This document shows positions 47,911 through 58,065 of a stretch of DNA of 64,000 nucleotides, in pieces. The position numbers and the translations under genes are program-made. Each line of letters starts with the position of its first letter. Within the stretch, counting starts at the first letter, position 1. Source of the stretch: Enterococcus lacertideformus. GTDB taxonomy: Bacteria; Bacillota; Bacilli; Lactobacillales; Enterococcaceae. The notes beneath the pieces are model-generated. The model was not told the origin of the DNA and did not search any database. It saw only the letters and a program-made list of their open reading frames with translations. Where the stretch lies: assembly GCA_015680865.1 (NCBI GenBank), contig JADAKE010000008.1, forward strand, positions 1 through 64,000. The letters run 5' to 3'.

Positions 47911-49203
47911 CTAAGCTTGTTCTTGAGCTTCACGAGCCAACTGTTGTTTCTCAAACACCTTGAAAAATAGATAATAAATACCCACAGTAATCAAGAAATT
48001 TGCGACAACTAAGACTCCTGCTGCCACACTCCAATTGGTACTCATCCAAGCGGCAATTGGTGCTGGCATCGCAAATGGTAAACGTGCAACCATCATAGGA
48101 ACAATGCCACTTACTGTTAATACATAGGATAAGGTTGTTGTCACTAATGGAGCCAGGATGAAGGGAATACCTAAAACTGGGTTCATGACTACAGGAGCAC
48201 CAAAAATCATCGGCTCATTAATATTGAACAGTCCTGGTAAAATCGATAATCTACTAAACTCTTCAAATATTTTGATTTAGAGAACATGAACAAAACAACA
48301 AGTGCAAGTGTTGTTCCAGCACCGCCGATCCAAACAAGCCATTGTAAAAACTGTTCAGTAAAAATATTTGGCATATCATGGGCACTCGTACCAGCGTTGA
48401 AAGCATCAATATTTTCAGCAATTGAAATATCCCAAAATGGACGAATGACCGGCCCCATAATTGCTGGACCATGGATACCAAGAACCCAGAAAAAGCAAAT
48501 CAAGAAGACCGTCAATAATCCACCAAACAAGCTATTTCCTGCAAGTATACCTTTTAACGGCATTAATAATTCACTTAAAAAGCCATTAAGATCAAAACCA
48601 AACATGTGACGGATAACCCAGAAAAAAATCAAAATGACCGCTCCTGGAATCAATGAAACAAATGAATTGGTCACTTCCGGTGGCACCCCATCTGGCATCT
48701 TGATGGTGATTTTCTTTTCGATAAAGAAACGGTAAATCTCAACAGAAATAATTGCCGTGACAATCGCTCCAAATAATGATCCTGAACCTAAATTAGCAAT
48801 GTTGATATAGCGTCCTGCACTGATTCCTTCCAAATCTTCTAATACACGTGTTGGTGGAGCTGCTACAATTAAAAAAGACATTCATTAAAGCTAAAATACC
48901 CGCCGTCAAAGAATCCACTTTATAACTTTTAGCTAATGAATAAGCAATACCAAATGTTGCATATAATGCTAAAATCCCCACAGTATAACGAAAAGGAATA
49001 TCCAAAATTTCACGATATGGTTCAATCATAGCTGCAACAGATTCGATGGGAATATTCAGTAAAATCGTAAAAAAAGAACCCAAAATCGTTAACGGCATCG
49101 TTGCAATAATTCCTTTTCTAATTGCTGTCATATGCCTTTGGGTACCAATACGGTTTGCCACTGGCATAATCCTTTGTTCAATCAAGCCTACAAACTTATC
49201 CAT
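47911..49203 (-). pseudogene. PTS EIIC, cellobiose/lichenan type, two frameshifts
   Basis: Full frame of 431 codons from ATG 49203 (after AGGGG). Near 48880 a T-run is one too long (LALMNVFFN should be LALMNVFLIVAAPP). Near 48262 one base is missing (KSLVDYRF should be KSLGRLSILPGLFNINEPM). Motifs WVLGIHGPAIMGPVIRPFW and NINEPMIFGAPVVMNP are classical for the EIIC-Lac/Cel family. The two shifts compensate in length but not in the middle part. No EIIA/EIIB genes lie in the operon, so it borrowed them from elsewhere. Confidence 0.87.
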
Positions 49204-49218
49204 TTACGCCCCTACTTT

Positions 49219-49244
49219 TATAATATTATAATATTATAATATTT
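49219..49244. promoter_or_regulatory. AT palindrome/direct repeat at the PTS operon promoter
   Basis: Three tandem copies of TATAATAT(TA), 16 bases upstream of the EIIC start; the unit is itself palindromic (AATATTATAATATT). It supplies -10-like hexamers and may be a GntR operator or slippage-prone spacer. Confidence 0.45.
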
Positions 49245-49275
49245 ATACGAACAATAGTAACATAGTTCTTCTTTG

Positions 49276-49290
49276 TTGTAAACGCTTTTA
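49276..49290 (+). promoter_or_regulatory. cre site upstream of the PTS/sugar-acid operon
   Basis: TTGTAAACGCTTTTA fits WTGNAANCGNWNNCA with one mismatch at the 14th position. It lies about 75-85 nt upstream of the EIIC start, indicating CcpA control. Confidence 0.6.
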
Positions 49291-49396
49291 TTATTTTGGG
49301 ATTTAGCATCTAAAGTTAAGTCTATAGAAAATAGAGGATTATTTTTCATAATTTCAAATTCATCTGAATCTATAGAAAAATTGCTATTACGATAAT

Positions 49397-49447
49397 AACA
49401 GCCAGTTATAGAAAATATGAACAATTTATTTTCTATAACTGGCTGTT
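49397..49447 (-). terminator. Hairpin terminator of the GntR gene
   Basis: Perfect 20-bp arms AACAGCCAGTTATAGAAAAT (49397-49416) and their complement (49428-49447) with an 11-nt loop, 40 nt past the GntR stop on the minus strand. It separates the regulator from the PTS operon promoter. Confidence 0.75.
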
Positions 49448-49487
49448 ATTGATTGAAACAAAACGTTGTCCAAATAATCTTATGCTC

Positions 49488-50189
49488 TTATGTTTCGTAA
49501 TCTATGTGATAAGGATGAAGATTCGTATCATAAAGAGCTTCAGAATATTCGATGACCATTCCTTGTTGACTTTTTGATTGACGAGTTCTTCTTATCCCAA
49601 TTTCAGAAGTTGTTTTTAATATCTTCTGCTCTTCTTTTGTAAAGAATATAGCAGAAAAATCATCTGAAAAGGCATCAATGGCATAGCCTTTTTGTGTTAA
49701 TAATCGATACAAGGACTCTTCATCGAATTCATTTCGTTTAAGCTCCATCAAATCACTTGGTAAGTAATGGGTGAAATAAATATAAGGCTGATCATTTAGG
49801 TAATATAATCGCTTAAAACATGTAACTGTCGAACCAAATAAAGCGAATAGCGGATTTTCTTTTTTTAATGTTCGTTTCTTTAATTCAAGTGTTTCTTTTC
49901 GAATTTCATGCTGTGAATTTTCTAAAATTTGTGTAAAACTTGCCGCTTTTGATAATCGATTGTAAGGGCGATTACTTAAAACAGTCGTTCCTCGTCCACT
50001 TTTCTTTTCAACATATTCGTCAACAGCTAATAATTCAATTGCCTTACGAACGGTTATCTTGCTAACTTGGAACATTTCTTCCAATTCATTTTCCGTAGGC
50101 AACATGGTACCAATCGGATATTTTCCTGAAAAAATATCCTCTTTGATCTTATCGGCCACTTCTAAGTATAGTACACGTGTTCTTTTCAT
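49488..50189 (-). CDS. GntR/HutC-family repressor with UTRA domain
   Basis: 233 residues. N-terminal winged helix YLEVADKIKEDIFSGKYPIG then TMLPTENELEEMF...SKITVRKAIELLAVDEYVEKKSGRGTTV, followed by a UTRA effector domain (residues about 85-230) with YFTHYLPSDLMELK and YSEALYDTNLHPYHI. Placed upstream of, and in the same direction as, the PTS EIIC operon, so it probably senses its phosphorylated sugar. Intact, as with the DeoR and Ers genes. Confidence 0.87.
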   Translation of the reverse strand: MKRTRVLYLEVADKIKEDIFSGKYPIGTMLPTENELEEMFQVSKITVRKAIELLAVDEYVEKKSGRGTTVLSNRPYNRLSKAASFTQILENSQHEIRKETLELKKRTLKKENPLFALFGSTVTCFKRLYYLNDQPYIYFTHYLPSDLMELKRNEFDEESLYRLLTQKGYAIDAFSDDFSAIFFTKEEQKILKTTSEIGIRRTRQSKSQQGMVIEYSEALYDTNLHPYHIDYET

Positions 50190-50483
50190 AGCTTCACCTT
50201 TCTCTTTATTACTAGAATCATAGCATAGAAAAAATAAAAAAAGAATCTAAAAGCCAGTTTGAAATGATCATCTTATCCTTCATTCTGCTGATAAATCTGG
50301 CGAGATTCTATAAAAAAGCAGAGAAGCTAATCATTCTTCATTAGGAATCCAAACTATTACTTGAGAATCCATACAAAAAATTCGTAATCACCTAGCTGAA
50401 AAAGATTTAGTTATCAATTAGCATAATCTTCTTATCATTTATCAATTACCTGATTGTGAGATTTTTCTTATCTTCTACATTAA
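50190..50483. other. Position where the CRISPR array should be; no repeats found
   Basis: In CRISPR1-like type II-A loci the array lies beyond csn2. I searched these 294 bp for the repeat inferred from the tracrRNA anti-repeat (GTACTCTTAAAGATTCAGTA-like) in both orientations and found none. Only non-repetitive AT-rich DNA is present. Confidence 0.7.
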
Positions 50484-51529
50484 CTAAAACAAAAAAGATT
50501 TTTCAATTGGCGTTAGTTCCTCTACCATGATTTTTTGATCATTCCAACAGATTCCGATCATTTCTGTTAGTATTTTAAGGAGGATAATATCTTTAGAAAA
50601 CAAGAAAGGTGGCAAGCTATTCGTACCTAAATAAGGAAAAATACGATATAATCGTTTTAGCAATAAATCCTGATTTTCCGTGTATTTTTCTGGATATCTC
50701 AATTTTATTGAACGTAGCAATTCAGAATATGGCGGTAATTGTTCAGCTGTTTCTCCTAAAATAATGGTTTTTTCAATATCTTCTACCGTATATTCCAAAT
50801 CAAGATAATGATCACTTAAAAAAAACACCTTTAATTGTTTTGTTTCCATATTTATTTTTTCAAATTCGTTTACAATAAATCGTATATTCTCTTTAGATAA
50901 AAAATTTTCTGGATTTTTTAATATTAGCCAGCTTTCTTTATCTAAGCGATTTATTTCAAATTTTAATAAACGACAATATTCATCTAACAAATGACTACTG
51001 TTCATCATTTCAAGTGGTGAGATATAATTATTTTCTTTATAGCTAATCAAAAGATGATTCTTTAATAATTGTTGATAATTCATTGGAAGAAAGTTAGGTA
51101 AAATATTGTCAGAAAAATGGGTAAAATCTTTTTGCATCCGTAACTCAATTTGAAGTAATTTATCAGTAATTTATCAGTTATCTCTTCAATAAATCGGTTC
51201 ACTTCTACATCTGTTTTATACGTCTGCATCTTTTCATACATCAAACTACCTTTTGTGTAGCTACATTCGTTGAGAATACTTTCGCTATTTTCTATTATGT
51301 AGATAGAAAAATCGCTGGCTTTAACAGGTTCTCCATCTATAAATATATTGATACCATCTTCCCCATAAATATTTTCTTCTAATTCTGAAAGAGATTTTCC
51401 AGTTTTGAAACGTTTGAAACTTCTAAAAATTTTCCATCTTTTTTCCGGAAAAGCTCCCATAAAGAAATTTCGATCATGGATATCAAACTCAATATATTGA
51501 CCATTTTCATATTCTAACTTCATTTCCAT
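50484..51529 (-). pseudogene. csn2: Csn2 (long, CRISPR1-type) with 11-bp tandem duplication
   Basis: Start ATG overlaps the cas2 stop (TAATG). The first 120 codons read MEMKLEYENGQYIEFDIHDR, and EEITDKLL is followed by a duplicated 11-mer GATAAATTACT (about 51160-51182). Removing one copy restores DKLLQIELRMQKDFTHFSDN and the rest (FLSKENIRFIVNEFE, LKVFFLSDHYLDLEY) to a 344-residue protein, the length of the Csn2-St subgroup. Csn2 takes part in spacer acquisition. A perfect tandem repeat is a biological slippage event rather than a typical base-call error. Confidence 0.88.
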
Positions 51530-51852
51530 TAAATCACCACCAAACGATTATTTCCAACTAATTCTTCTTGCTGACTACGTACACCAACTAATAATTTCAT
51601 ATCCTCAAATTGTTTTTCACTAACGTATAACAATCTGATTTCTCCCGATTGTGGAATTGCCCGTTTTAATAGACCCTCATATTTTTTTCCAGCAGATCGA
51701 TTCGGAACCGTTCGATAATAAACGGAATATTGTAGCATGACGAAACCATTAGCTAAAAGTTCTTTTCTAAATTTCCGATAAGCTTTTTGGTCTTTTTTCG
51801 TTTCTGTAGGTAAGTCAAACATACAGAAGATTCTCATTTGCTGATACCTCAC
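51529..51852 (-). CDS. cas2: CRISPR-associated Cas2
   Basis: 107 residues beginning at GTG 51852, eight bases after AGGAGG (VRYQQMRIFCMFDLPTET). Ferredoxin-like fold with the catalytic-type Asp in MFDLPTETKKDQKAYRKFRK, then YSVYYRTVPNRS and RLLYVSEKQFEDM. It is the only intact cas gene. Cas1-Cas2 integrates spacers, but the Cas1 gene upstream is frameshifted. Confidence 0.9.
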   Translation of the reverse strand: MRYQQMRIFCMFDLPTETKKDQKAYRKFRKELLANGFVMLQYSVYYRTVPNRSAGKKYEGLLKRAIPQSGEIRLLYVSEKQFEDMKLLVGVRSQQEELVGNNRLVVI

Positions 51853-51905
51853 TTTTTTTCCTCCTAAAAAATAGCATAATTGAATTAGGGTAATCATCTA
51901 GCTCA

Positions 51906-52806
51906 TTATTGTAGAAAGTCTTCAAAATCAATCATATTAAGTAAATCAACTTGTTCCTTTTCCATTGCTTGCACAAAGCTATTTATGTACTTTTGCATTA
52001 CTTGATCAACTGTACTTTTTTGATTCTTATAACGCATTGGTTGGTTCATAAAATCAATCAACTGAATTCTTGACTCATAACTTAAATATTCTCCTTTTCC
52101 TATCACTACCTGATGTATCCAAAAGTCCATTAGTGGTCGAAAAGGCTCCATCAAATCATCAACAAGATTAAACGAATTATATTCATTGCAATGAAATATT
52201 CCTAGCAATGGAATCAATCCCTGTCCTACAACCATTCGAGCAATTGCGGATCGAATAATCGCATAGCCAAAATTCATAGCAATATTTTCAATGCAATAAT
52301 CATCACGAGTAAAATCTACTCCATATAATGAATGAAAATACAGCTTGGCTATATGTCCTTCACGATTCGTTTCATCACCTGGAACAATCTGTTGGTATAG
52401 TTTTTCCATCAATGCCACTCGTGTGTCATCAGCACCCTTTTCTTTGGCAAATAAAATCTGATTCTTGGTTTTTTGGCGAATAATCTGCTGCCACATTGCT
52501 TTTTTTACATCCTCTGACCAAGCAATTTGTTGTCTTCCTCGCTTAGCACTCCGATGATAGCTTCCGTAACTTAAATACATCCCTGTCGGCAAATACTTAT
52601 CATCACATATCACTAATAAAATATTATGCTTACTTAATCGAGTCAATAACTTGGTGGTGATTGTTGTGTGATTCCCTTCTAATTATAATGATCGCTATAT
52701 CAGACAAAGGGACGTACACAACACTTCCTTGTTTGCTAATCTCTAGATTATCTAATTTCAGTTTTATGTATTCGCTTTCTTTTATAAATAGCGTACGCCA
52801 AGTCAT
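51906..52806 (-). pseudogene. cas1: Cas1 with +1 frameshift near the N-terminus
   Basis: ATG 52806 after AAGGAGG (MTWRTLFIKESEYIKLKLDN). The frame breaks near 52683, where one extra A separates DIAIIII from EGNHTTITTKLLTRLSKHNI. The main part then reads normally for about 245 codons with metal ligands Glu in KLYFHSLYG/REGHIAK, His in GIFHCNEYN and the C-terminal DLMEPFRPLMD. The family length of about 300 residues is recovered if the extra base is ignored. Cas1 is the integrase for new spacers. Confidence 0.9.
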
Positions 52807-52840
52807 AGCTTTCCTCCTTGAAATTCCTCCTTAAAAAATA

Positions 52841-52932
52841 AAAAAACCCATTCACAAGGAATGGGAAATTCGGCATAATGCCTTATTTTTGTAGATTCTT
52901 AAAGATTCAGTAACGGTACAAGGCGTCCCTTG
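52841..52932 (-). ncRNA. tracrRNA of a CRISPR1-type II-A system
   Basis: On the minus strand the anti-repeat TTGTACCGTTACTGAATCTT leads to TAAGAATCTACAAAAATAAG. The nexus AAGGCATTATGCC follows, then a hairpin CCCATTCCTTGTGAATGGG with a T-run. This order and the nexus match the tracrRNA of S. thermophilus CRISPR1 Cas9. A promoter TTGACT-18-TAAACT (52947-52969) overlaps the cas9 stop codon. It sits between cas9 and cas1, intact. Pairing with it implies the crRNA repeat GTTTT-GTACTCTTAAAGATT...CAGTAACGGTACAA. Confidence 0.9.
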
Positions 52933-52961
52933 TATTTTTAGTTTACCAAAGCTTTCAGTCA

Positions 52962-55900
52962 CTAGTCAAGAATATTTTTCGGCAACATGCGTTCTTTTTT
53001 AATACAGTACGTTTCTCCCAAAATTGTTGTGTTTACTTTATATATTTCGTAACCCTTTTTTGCAAACTTTTTCATACATTTCCCACCAGAAGTGGCATAT
53101 TGATAGACTGGAATCCATTCTTTTTTTTCAAAATCTACTCGATCAAGCGGCTTTAAGTCTACATAACCTGGATTACTATAATTTCTCGCGCCAAACAATA
53201 ATTCAACCTGTTCGCCAGTATCATTATTCACAACTTTAACTCGATCATTTCGATATAATGAAAAACAGAATTCAGAATGGGAAGCAATCTTTTCAGCTTG
53301 TTTCACTTCTTGATAACGCTCTTTAGTTATCCCATAGTGATTCTTTTTAAATTTTAAGTCTGAATATTTCAAACCCATAATTTCATATTCTTGTTTCTCA
53401 TAATTATAGTAGACATCGGTTCGCCATGATTTCAATTGACGAAGAAGGACTTTTTTTCTTTTGCAATTTTTATTAGTAATATCCAAATGAATGCCTATTT
53501 TTTCATCATAATATTTCAGCTGACGGATAATCGGTCCATTATTTTTCTTTGCATACTTCGTAATATAACCATATTCTTGTCGATACATTTCAAATGGGCT
53601 GACTGCAATTACCTTTACTTTCCTCCCATCAACAATTTCTTGCGTATTTGGATAAGTCTGAATAATTTCTTCCAATTTTTCAAATGTTTTAGGATCTATT
53701 TGCGCAATCAAAAATTTAGATTTATCTTTTTTATAGATTTTTTCAAACTTTTCATACCCTTCTTTAGTATAGATATCTTTTATTTTGTCTAACACATATT
53801 CTTCCGGCTGCTTATCTTTACTCAACATTGTCAAGCTAGCAGAATAAATAGTCGCATCACTGACTTTCCGATTCATTTTTTTATCCACTTGATAAGAAAA
53901 TTTGATGAGCTTCTTACTATTATTCAATTGTTGCTTGAAATTTTCTTTAGGTAACTCATATAGTTCTTTTTCAAAAGCTTTATCTTCTAAAATTTCATTG
54001 TACTCAAATTCTAGCTTTTCTTCCGAAAATGTTTTCGGAATGAGCGTTTGCTTTTTCTTCCAAAGGGAAAGCAAGGGCGTAATTGCCACGATTGAGGCAT
54101 CTAAAGCATGATGATGATGTGTGTCTCTTGTTTTATTTACATTCCAATGTTTTCTAAGGGTGGCAGTAAACTTGCCACGAACAACTGCGACTTGTGTTTC
54201 TTTATTTTTTGCACGTAAATATTGTTGAAGTTCATTTAACACCACACGAGAAGCATAGCGTGTATCGACTAAATTCCGAGCAATAAATCGTTTACGTGTC
54301 TCAATACTACTTAAATCCTCCATAAAGAGTAAATTTTTCTTCTTACTGTTACTCATGCGTTTATTCGCATTCACCATGGCTTTGAATGAATCAAATCCTT
54401 GTCCATTACCATTTAATAAAAAGCCATAAGGAGTTTGCTTATCTTTTTTGTCATTCATTTCTTTCATACACAGTACTTTATTTCAAATGAAACAGACTGT
54501 GGGATGATATGATCAATGTCAAATAAAGAACTATTGTCCATTAATTTGGAAGGATCAATATCTTGCCCAGAATATAAGCACTTACCTTCTTGCTGATACC
54601 AAAGACGAATTTTCGTTTTTAATTTGCGGTCCTTGATTAACGCATATTCGAGTTGGGCATCTGTAAAATTTCGCTTTCTTTGAAATTCCCTCAACGCTGC
54701 ATCTTTTTCTTTTTGGTTTTCTCTTTGATACTTCTGTAATTCATTTTTAGCCTCTTTTTCATTATCGTCTCTAGGCATATCTACTACTATATACTGTACA
54801 CCTTGATACTTTTTCATTAATTCATTGAATATTTTAATCGTTTCTCTAACGGATTTCCCTACTACCGGATTGTAAATTTCTTCACTAATTAAGCGAGTGT
54901 CTAATTCTTTCATTATTTAAATAATCTCGTTTATGCTGTTTGATCATTCCTCTTTCTGCCAGTAAAGTCATTTGTTCCTTAGATGTCACTAACATTTCAG
55001 GGAGTAATTCATTCATCGTCCGTAATGAAAAGCGATGCCATTTGTGATTTCCACTTATTGCAAACGAATATCTATTCTCTATAATTTGATCAATTATTTG
55101 GTCATTAAGTAGTGGATATTTGGTCACTAATTCTTTGGTTAATTGTCTGCGAATTTCTCCCTTTTCTGTATTGAGCGTCAATAATCGTCCTAGATCATCC
55201 AACAATTCAACTGGCCAATTTAAGATATCAATATTAACAGTTAAGAATTGTTTTCTAACTTTCCTGAATACATCCATCGTATGGAATTCAGGTTTTCCAT
55301 TCTTATCCACACGGTAGCCAAAAATTTGGTCCTTTGGTGTTTTTGTTATTTTTGAAATCAACTGAATAAGTGAAACTTTTTTTCTGCTATTTTTACTTGT
55401 TCAATGATTTCTTCTTTTTGCTTAATGGTTAATTTCTGGTCTTCTGTCGTCTGGATCTTTAGATTATTCAAATCATTTACAAAATTGAACAATTGAGCAG
55501 TATATGAATTTCCAGCCGCTCGTTCTTCATTCGGATAAAATTTATCCTTTCCAATCAAAATCTCAAATAAATTATCTAACTTATCTCCATTTGTACGATA
55601 GATTCCATAATCCGTTCGATTTTTTTCTGTTCCAGGCCCTACATAATATTCCCTTTTTCGGGTAAGGATCGTACAGTATTTTTCAATAAATTCATCTGTT
55701 ATTTCTGCATAAAAATTTCTTTGGGTAGCTAATATTCTCTTTGCTTCATTTAGATAAGCACTTGTGGGAAAGATATTCAATAAAAATTCCTTCTCATTTA
55801 TCTGAACGTTGCCACGAACCTTGCCATTTTCTTTCAAACGCTCTAATTGTATTTCCCCGGGAGTTTTTTCAGTCAATTGACTTTTATTCTTTCCTAACGC

Positions 55901-56302
55901 TGCTTTATAATCAGAAGTGGCTCCCGTTTCCTCTTCTATATCGGTTAAATCATAACTGACCCCTCTACGTTTAACCAAATGATAAAGAGTACTTGCTAAT
56001 TCAGCACGCGTTAATTTTTTATGTAGTCCAGCTACTCTAAGCTCATAAGGATTCGCACATGTTTCATGATTGAGAACGAATTGGTTCTTTTCCAGCAAAT
56101 ATTTTACATCCTTCAGTCGTGTTCTTCTTATCCGATTTAACCGACGACTTTGCCGATTATTTCTTCGTTCAACGTTTTTTTCTGCGGATGAAGCTGAAAA
56201 TAAACGGACACCTGTCTCAAGTATTTCTCCATTATTTACATCCACTACTGACCATCCAACAGATGATACACCAATATCAAAACCAATCGTTACTTTTCTC
56301 AT
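52962..56302 (-). pseudogene. cas9: Cas9 (type II-A, St1Cas9-like) with three frameshifts
   Basis: ATG 56302 after GAGGAGGG. RuvC-I IGFDIGVSSVGWSVVD and the Arg-rich bridge helix NVERRNNRQSRRLNRIRRTR are followed by REC sequence. Frame breaks: near 55374, an A-run one short (AEKK to VSLIQLISKIT); near 54908 in YLNN/KELDTRLI; and near 54485, just after HNH DIDHIIPQSVSFE, where about 10-14 nt seem missing before NKVLCMKEMND. RuvC-III HHHHALDASIVA and the C-terminal PAM-interacting region are in the last part. Total about 1,113 codons, close to the 1,121 of St1Cas9. Three lesions make it inactive. Confidence 0.92.
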
Positions 56303-56482
56303 GATTTCCCTCCTCTTCACCTAATAGTTGTTTTTTTAGTACAACAAACCATCTCAGCGAGTCATTTCTTTCACAACTCAATTATAGCAAAACTTAATAA
56401 AATTACATATCACATTTTCGAATCATAACAATACATAAAAATTTACGCAGGAATATCGCCATTATATTTTTCATTACATAAC

Positions 56483-56580
56483 AAAAAACCTTAGATTATT
56501 TGTTAAAAAAACAATTCTAAGGTTTCCTGAATCTTTAAGAGTACAAAACAAAAGAATAAAAATTAGTCATTCGGCAATTT
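56483..56580 (-). ncRNA. crRNA-like element: 23-nt repeat fragment fused to a terminator, upstream of cas9
   Basis: On the minus strand GTTTTGTACTCTTAAAGATT plus CAG (56549-56527) is identical to the 5' part of the crRNA repeat inferred from the tracrRNA anti-repeat, that is, the portion retained in a mature crRNA. It then diverges (GAAACC) and enters a stem AACCTTAGA / TCTAAGGTT with a T-run (56483-56525). Upstream is a possible extended -10 TGCTATGAT near 56600-56610. About 30 nt of spacer-like sequence ending ATTTTTATTCTTTT precede it. There is no second repeat. It may be a CreR/scaRNA-like regulator of cas genes or a relic. I could not find a clear target. Confidence 0.45.
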
Positions 56581-56851
56581 CTATTCATTCGTCTTCGAAT
56601 CAATCATAGCACATTCAATAGATGAGAACCACACATAACGATAGTTACATTATTTATAAACAATAAAATAAACGTCGTATATCTTATTCTAATCGTCTTT
56701 GTGTCAAAAATATTTTTAGGCATTACTATTTTCTTATCTGTTAAAATAACCATAAAAAACATTGAAGCATGTAGTAACACAGACCTCAATGTTTCATATT
56801 TTTTATCGTTTTCGTTTACTGCTAGTAGATAGAGGAATATCATGGTGTTTG

Positions 56852-57613
56852 TTAATGGTGCTTATAACTGGCATAATAAAAGCCTGATACGAAAATGGCG
56901 CCGCCTATAATATTGCCAATATAAACGGGAATGAAGTTCTTGAAAAACTCGATCTAAGTGGCTTGTCCTTCAAATATAGCTGCAGGGATCACGAAACAGT
57001 TTGCCACACTATGTTGAAAACCGATGGCAACAAAGATCATGACTGGGAACCAAATGGTCAACACTTTTCCAGCTGCGTCTTTTGCTCCGTAAGATAAACA
57101 CAAGGCTAAACCGACGAACCAGTTACAACCGATTCCCGAACCAAGTGCTTGCCAAAAAGAAGCAGCAATCTTATGATCAGCAATTTGAATAACTTGATCT
57201 AAATAAACACCTGAATTTGTTAAGCCAACAAAATGACCAAAAAAATATGCGACAAAAACGGCACCGATCATATTGGCTAAAGTGATTACTAGCCAATTCT
57301 TAACCAACTGTGCAAACTTTATTTTTTTATCCATAAAAGCAATGGCAACAGCCATCATATTTCCAGTGATCAATTCTCCTCCACCAAGTAAAATCACGAG
57401 TAACCCAATTGGAAACACAGCTGCTCCAACTAAACTGGTTAAACTAGATAACGATGCTGGAATTGATGCTGAAACCCTGATATAAGCCAAATAGCCAAGA
57501 GAGATCATTGCTCCTCCGATAAAACCTAAAATCAGTTTCGCAAGTAGCGGTTTTTGTATTTTTTTTGAGCCAAGCTGAATACTAATCGCCATAATTTCTT
57601 CTGGTGTATACAT
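56852..57613 (-). pseudogene. FocA/NirC-family formate/nitrite channel, late nonsense
   Basis: ATG 57613 (MYTPEEIMAISIQLGSKKIQ) after GGGAAGAAA. FNT motifs GGGELITGNMMAV and GIGCNWFVGLALCLSYGAKD, and FQHSVANCF are present. TAG at 56954-56956 (FEGQAT-stop-IEFFKNFIPVYIGNIIGGAI) removes the last helix of the six; the frame would end at TAA 56852. TGG-to-TAG is the simplest change. The FNT fold needs all six helices, so transport is probably lost. The family moves formate, nitrite or hydrosulfide. Confidence 0.85.
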
Positions 57614-58065
57614 TATTTCTTCCCTACTTTTCCCATGATTTTTTTGAATAATAAACAAGTACACTATTTCACATTTTTTCTCAATGATTATATCATTTTA
57701 TTTTTCTAAACTGTATCATTATTAGAAAATAGCTCAAAAAAATTTATTAAAATCCATCTAAAAAACAATAAAAAAATTACTATTTTTATTATCTTACTTT
57801 TTATTTAACCTTTTCATCAGTCGTTTCTAAAGATGAGCGAACGAAATAGAAAAAACAAGCTTGACTTTAACCTGATCAGGCAAAATCGCGCTTGCTTTAT
57901 TTTGATAAAAGAAGGTTCTGGCTTTTCTATTTTACTTTCTGACAAATCAAACATTCAAGTAATGTTAGTATTAGCTTACATCTCTGCAAAATAAAAATCA
58001 CCGTCTATCAAAAATCAGCGGTTGCTTTCATTTTTGATAGACAGGTTACATATTCGATGTTTCTA
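57614..58065. other. Spacer with two hairpins
   Basis: No gene. A stem-loop lies at about 57857-57900 (AAAACAAGC / GCTTGCTTT) and another near 58009-58045 (CTATCAAAAAT / ATTTTTGATAG), the latter just beyond the sortase stop and probably its terminator. Confidence 0.5.

Noticed and set aside
50190..50483. CRISPR array downstream of csn2
   Set aside because: No repeat unit matching the anti-repeat was found in either orientation.
56604..56843. 79-codon minus-strand frame between the cas9-upstream element and focA
   Set aside because: No ribosome site, odd composition, and it overlaps the crRNA-like element's promoter region; probably chance.
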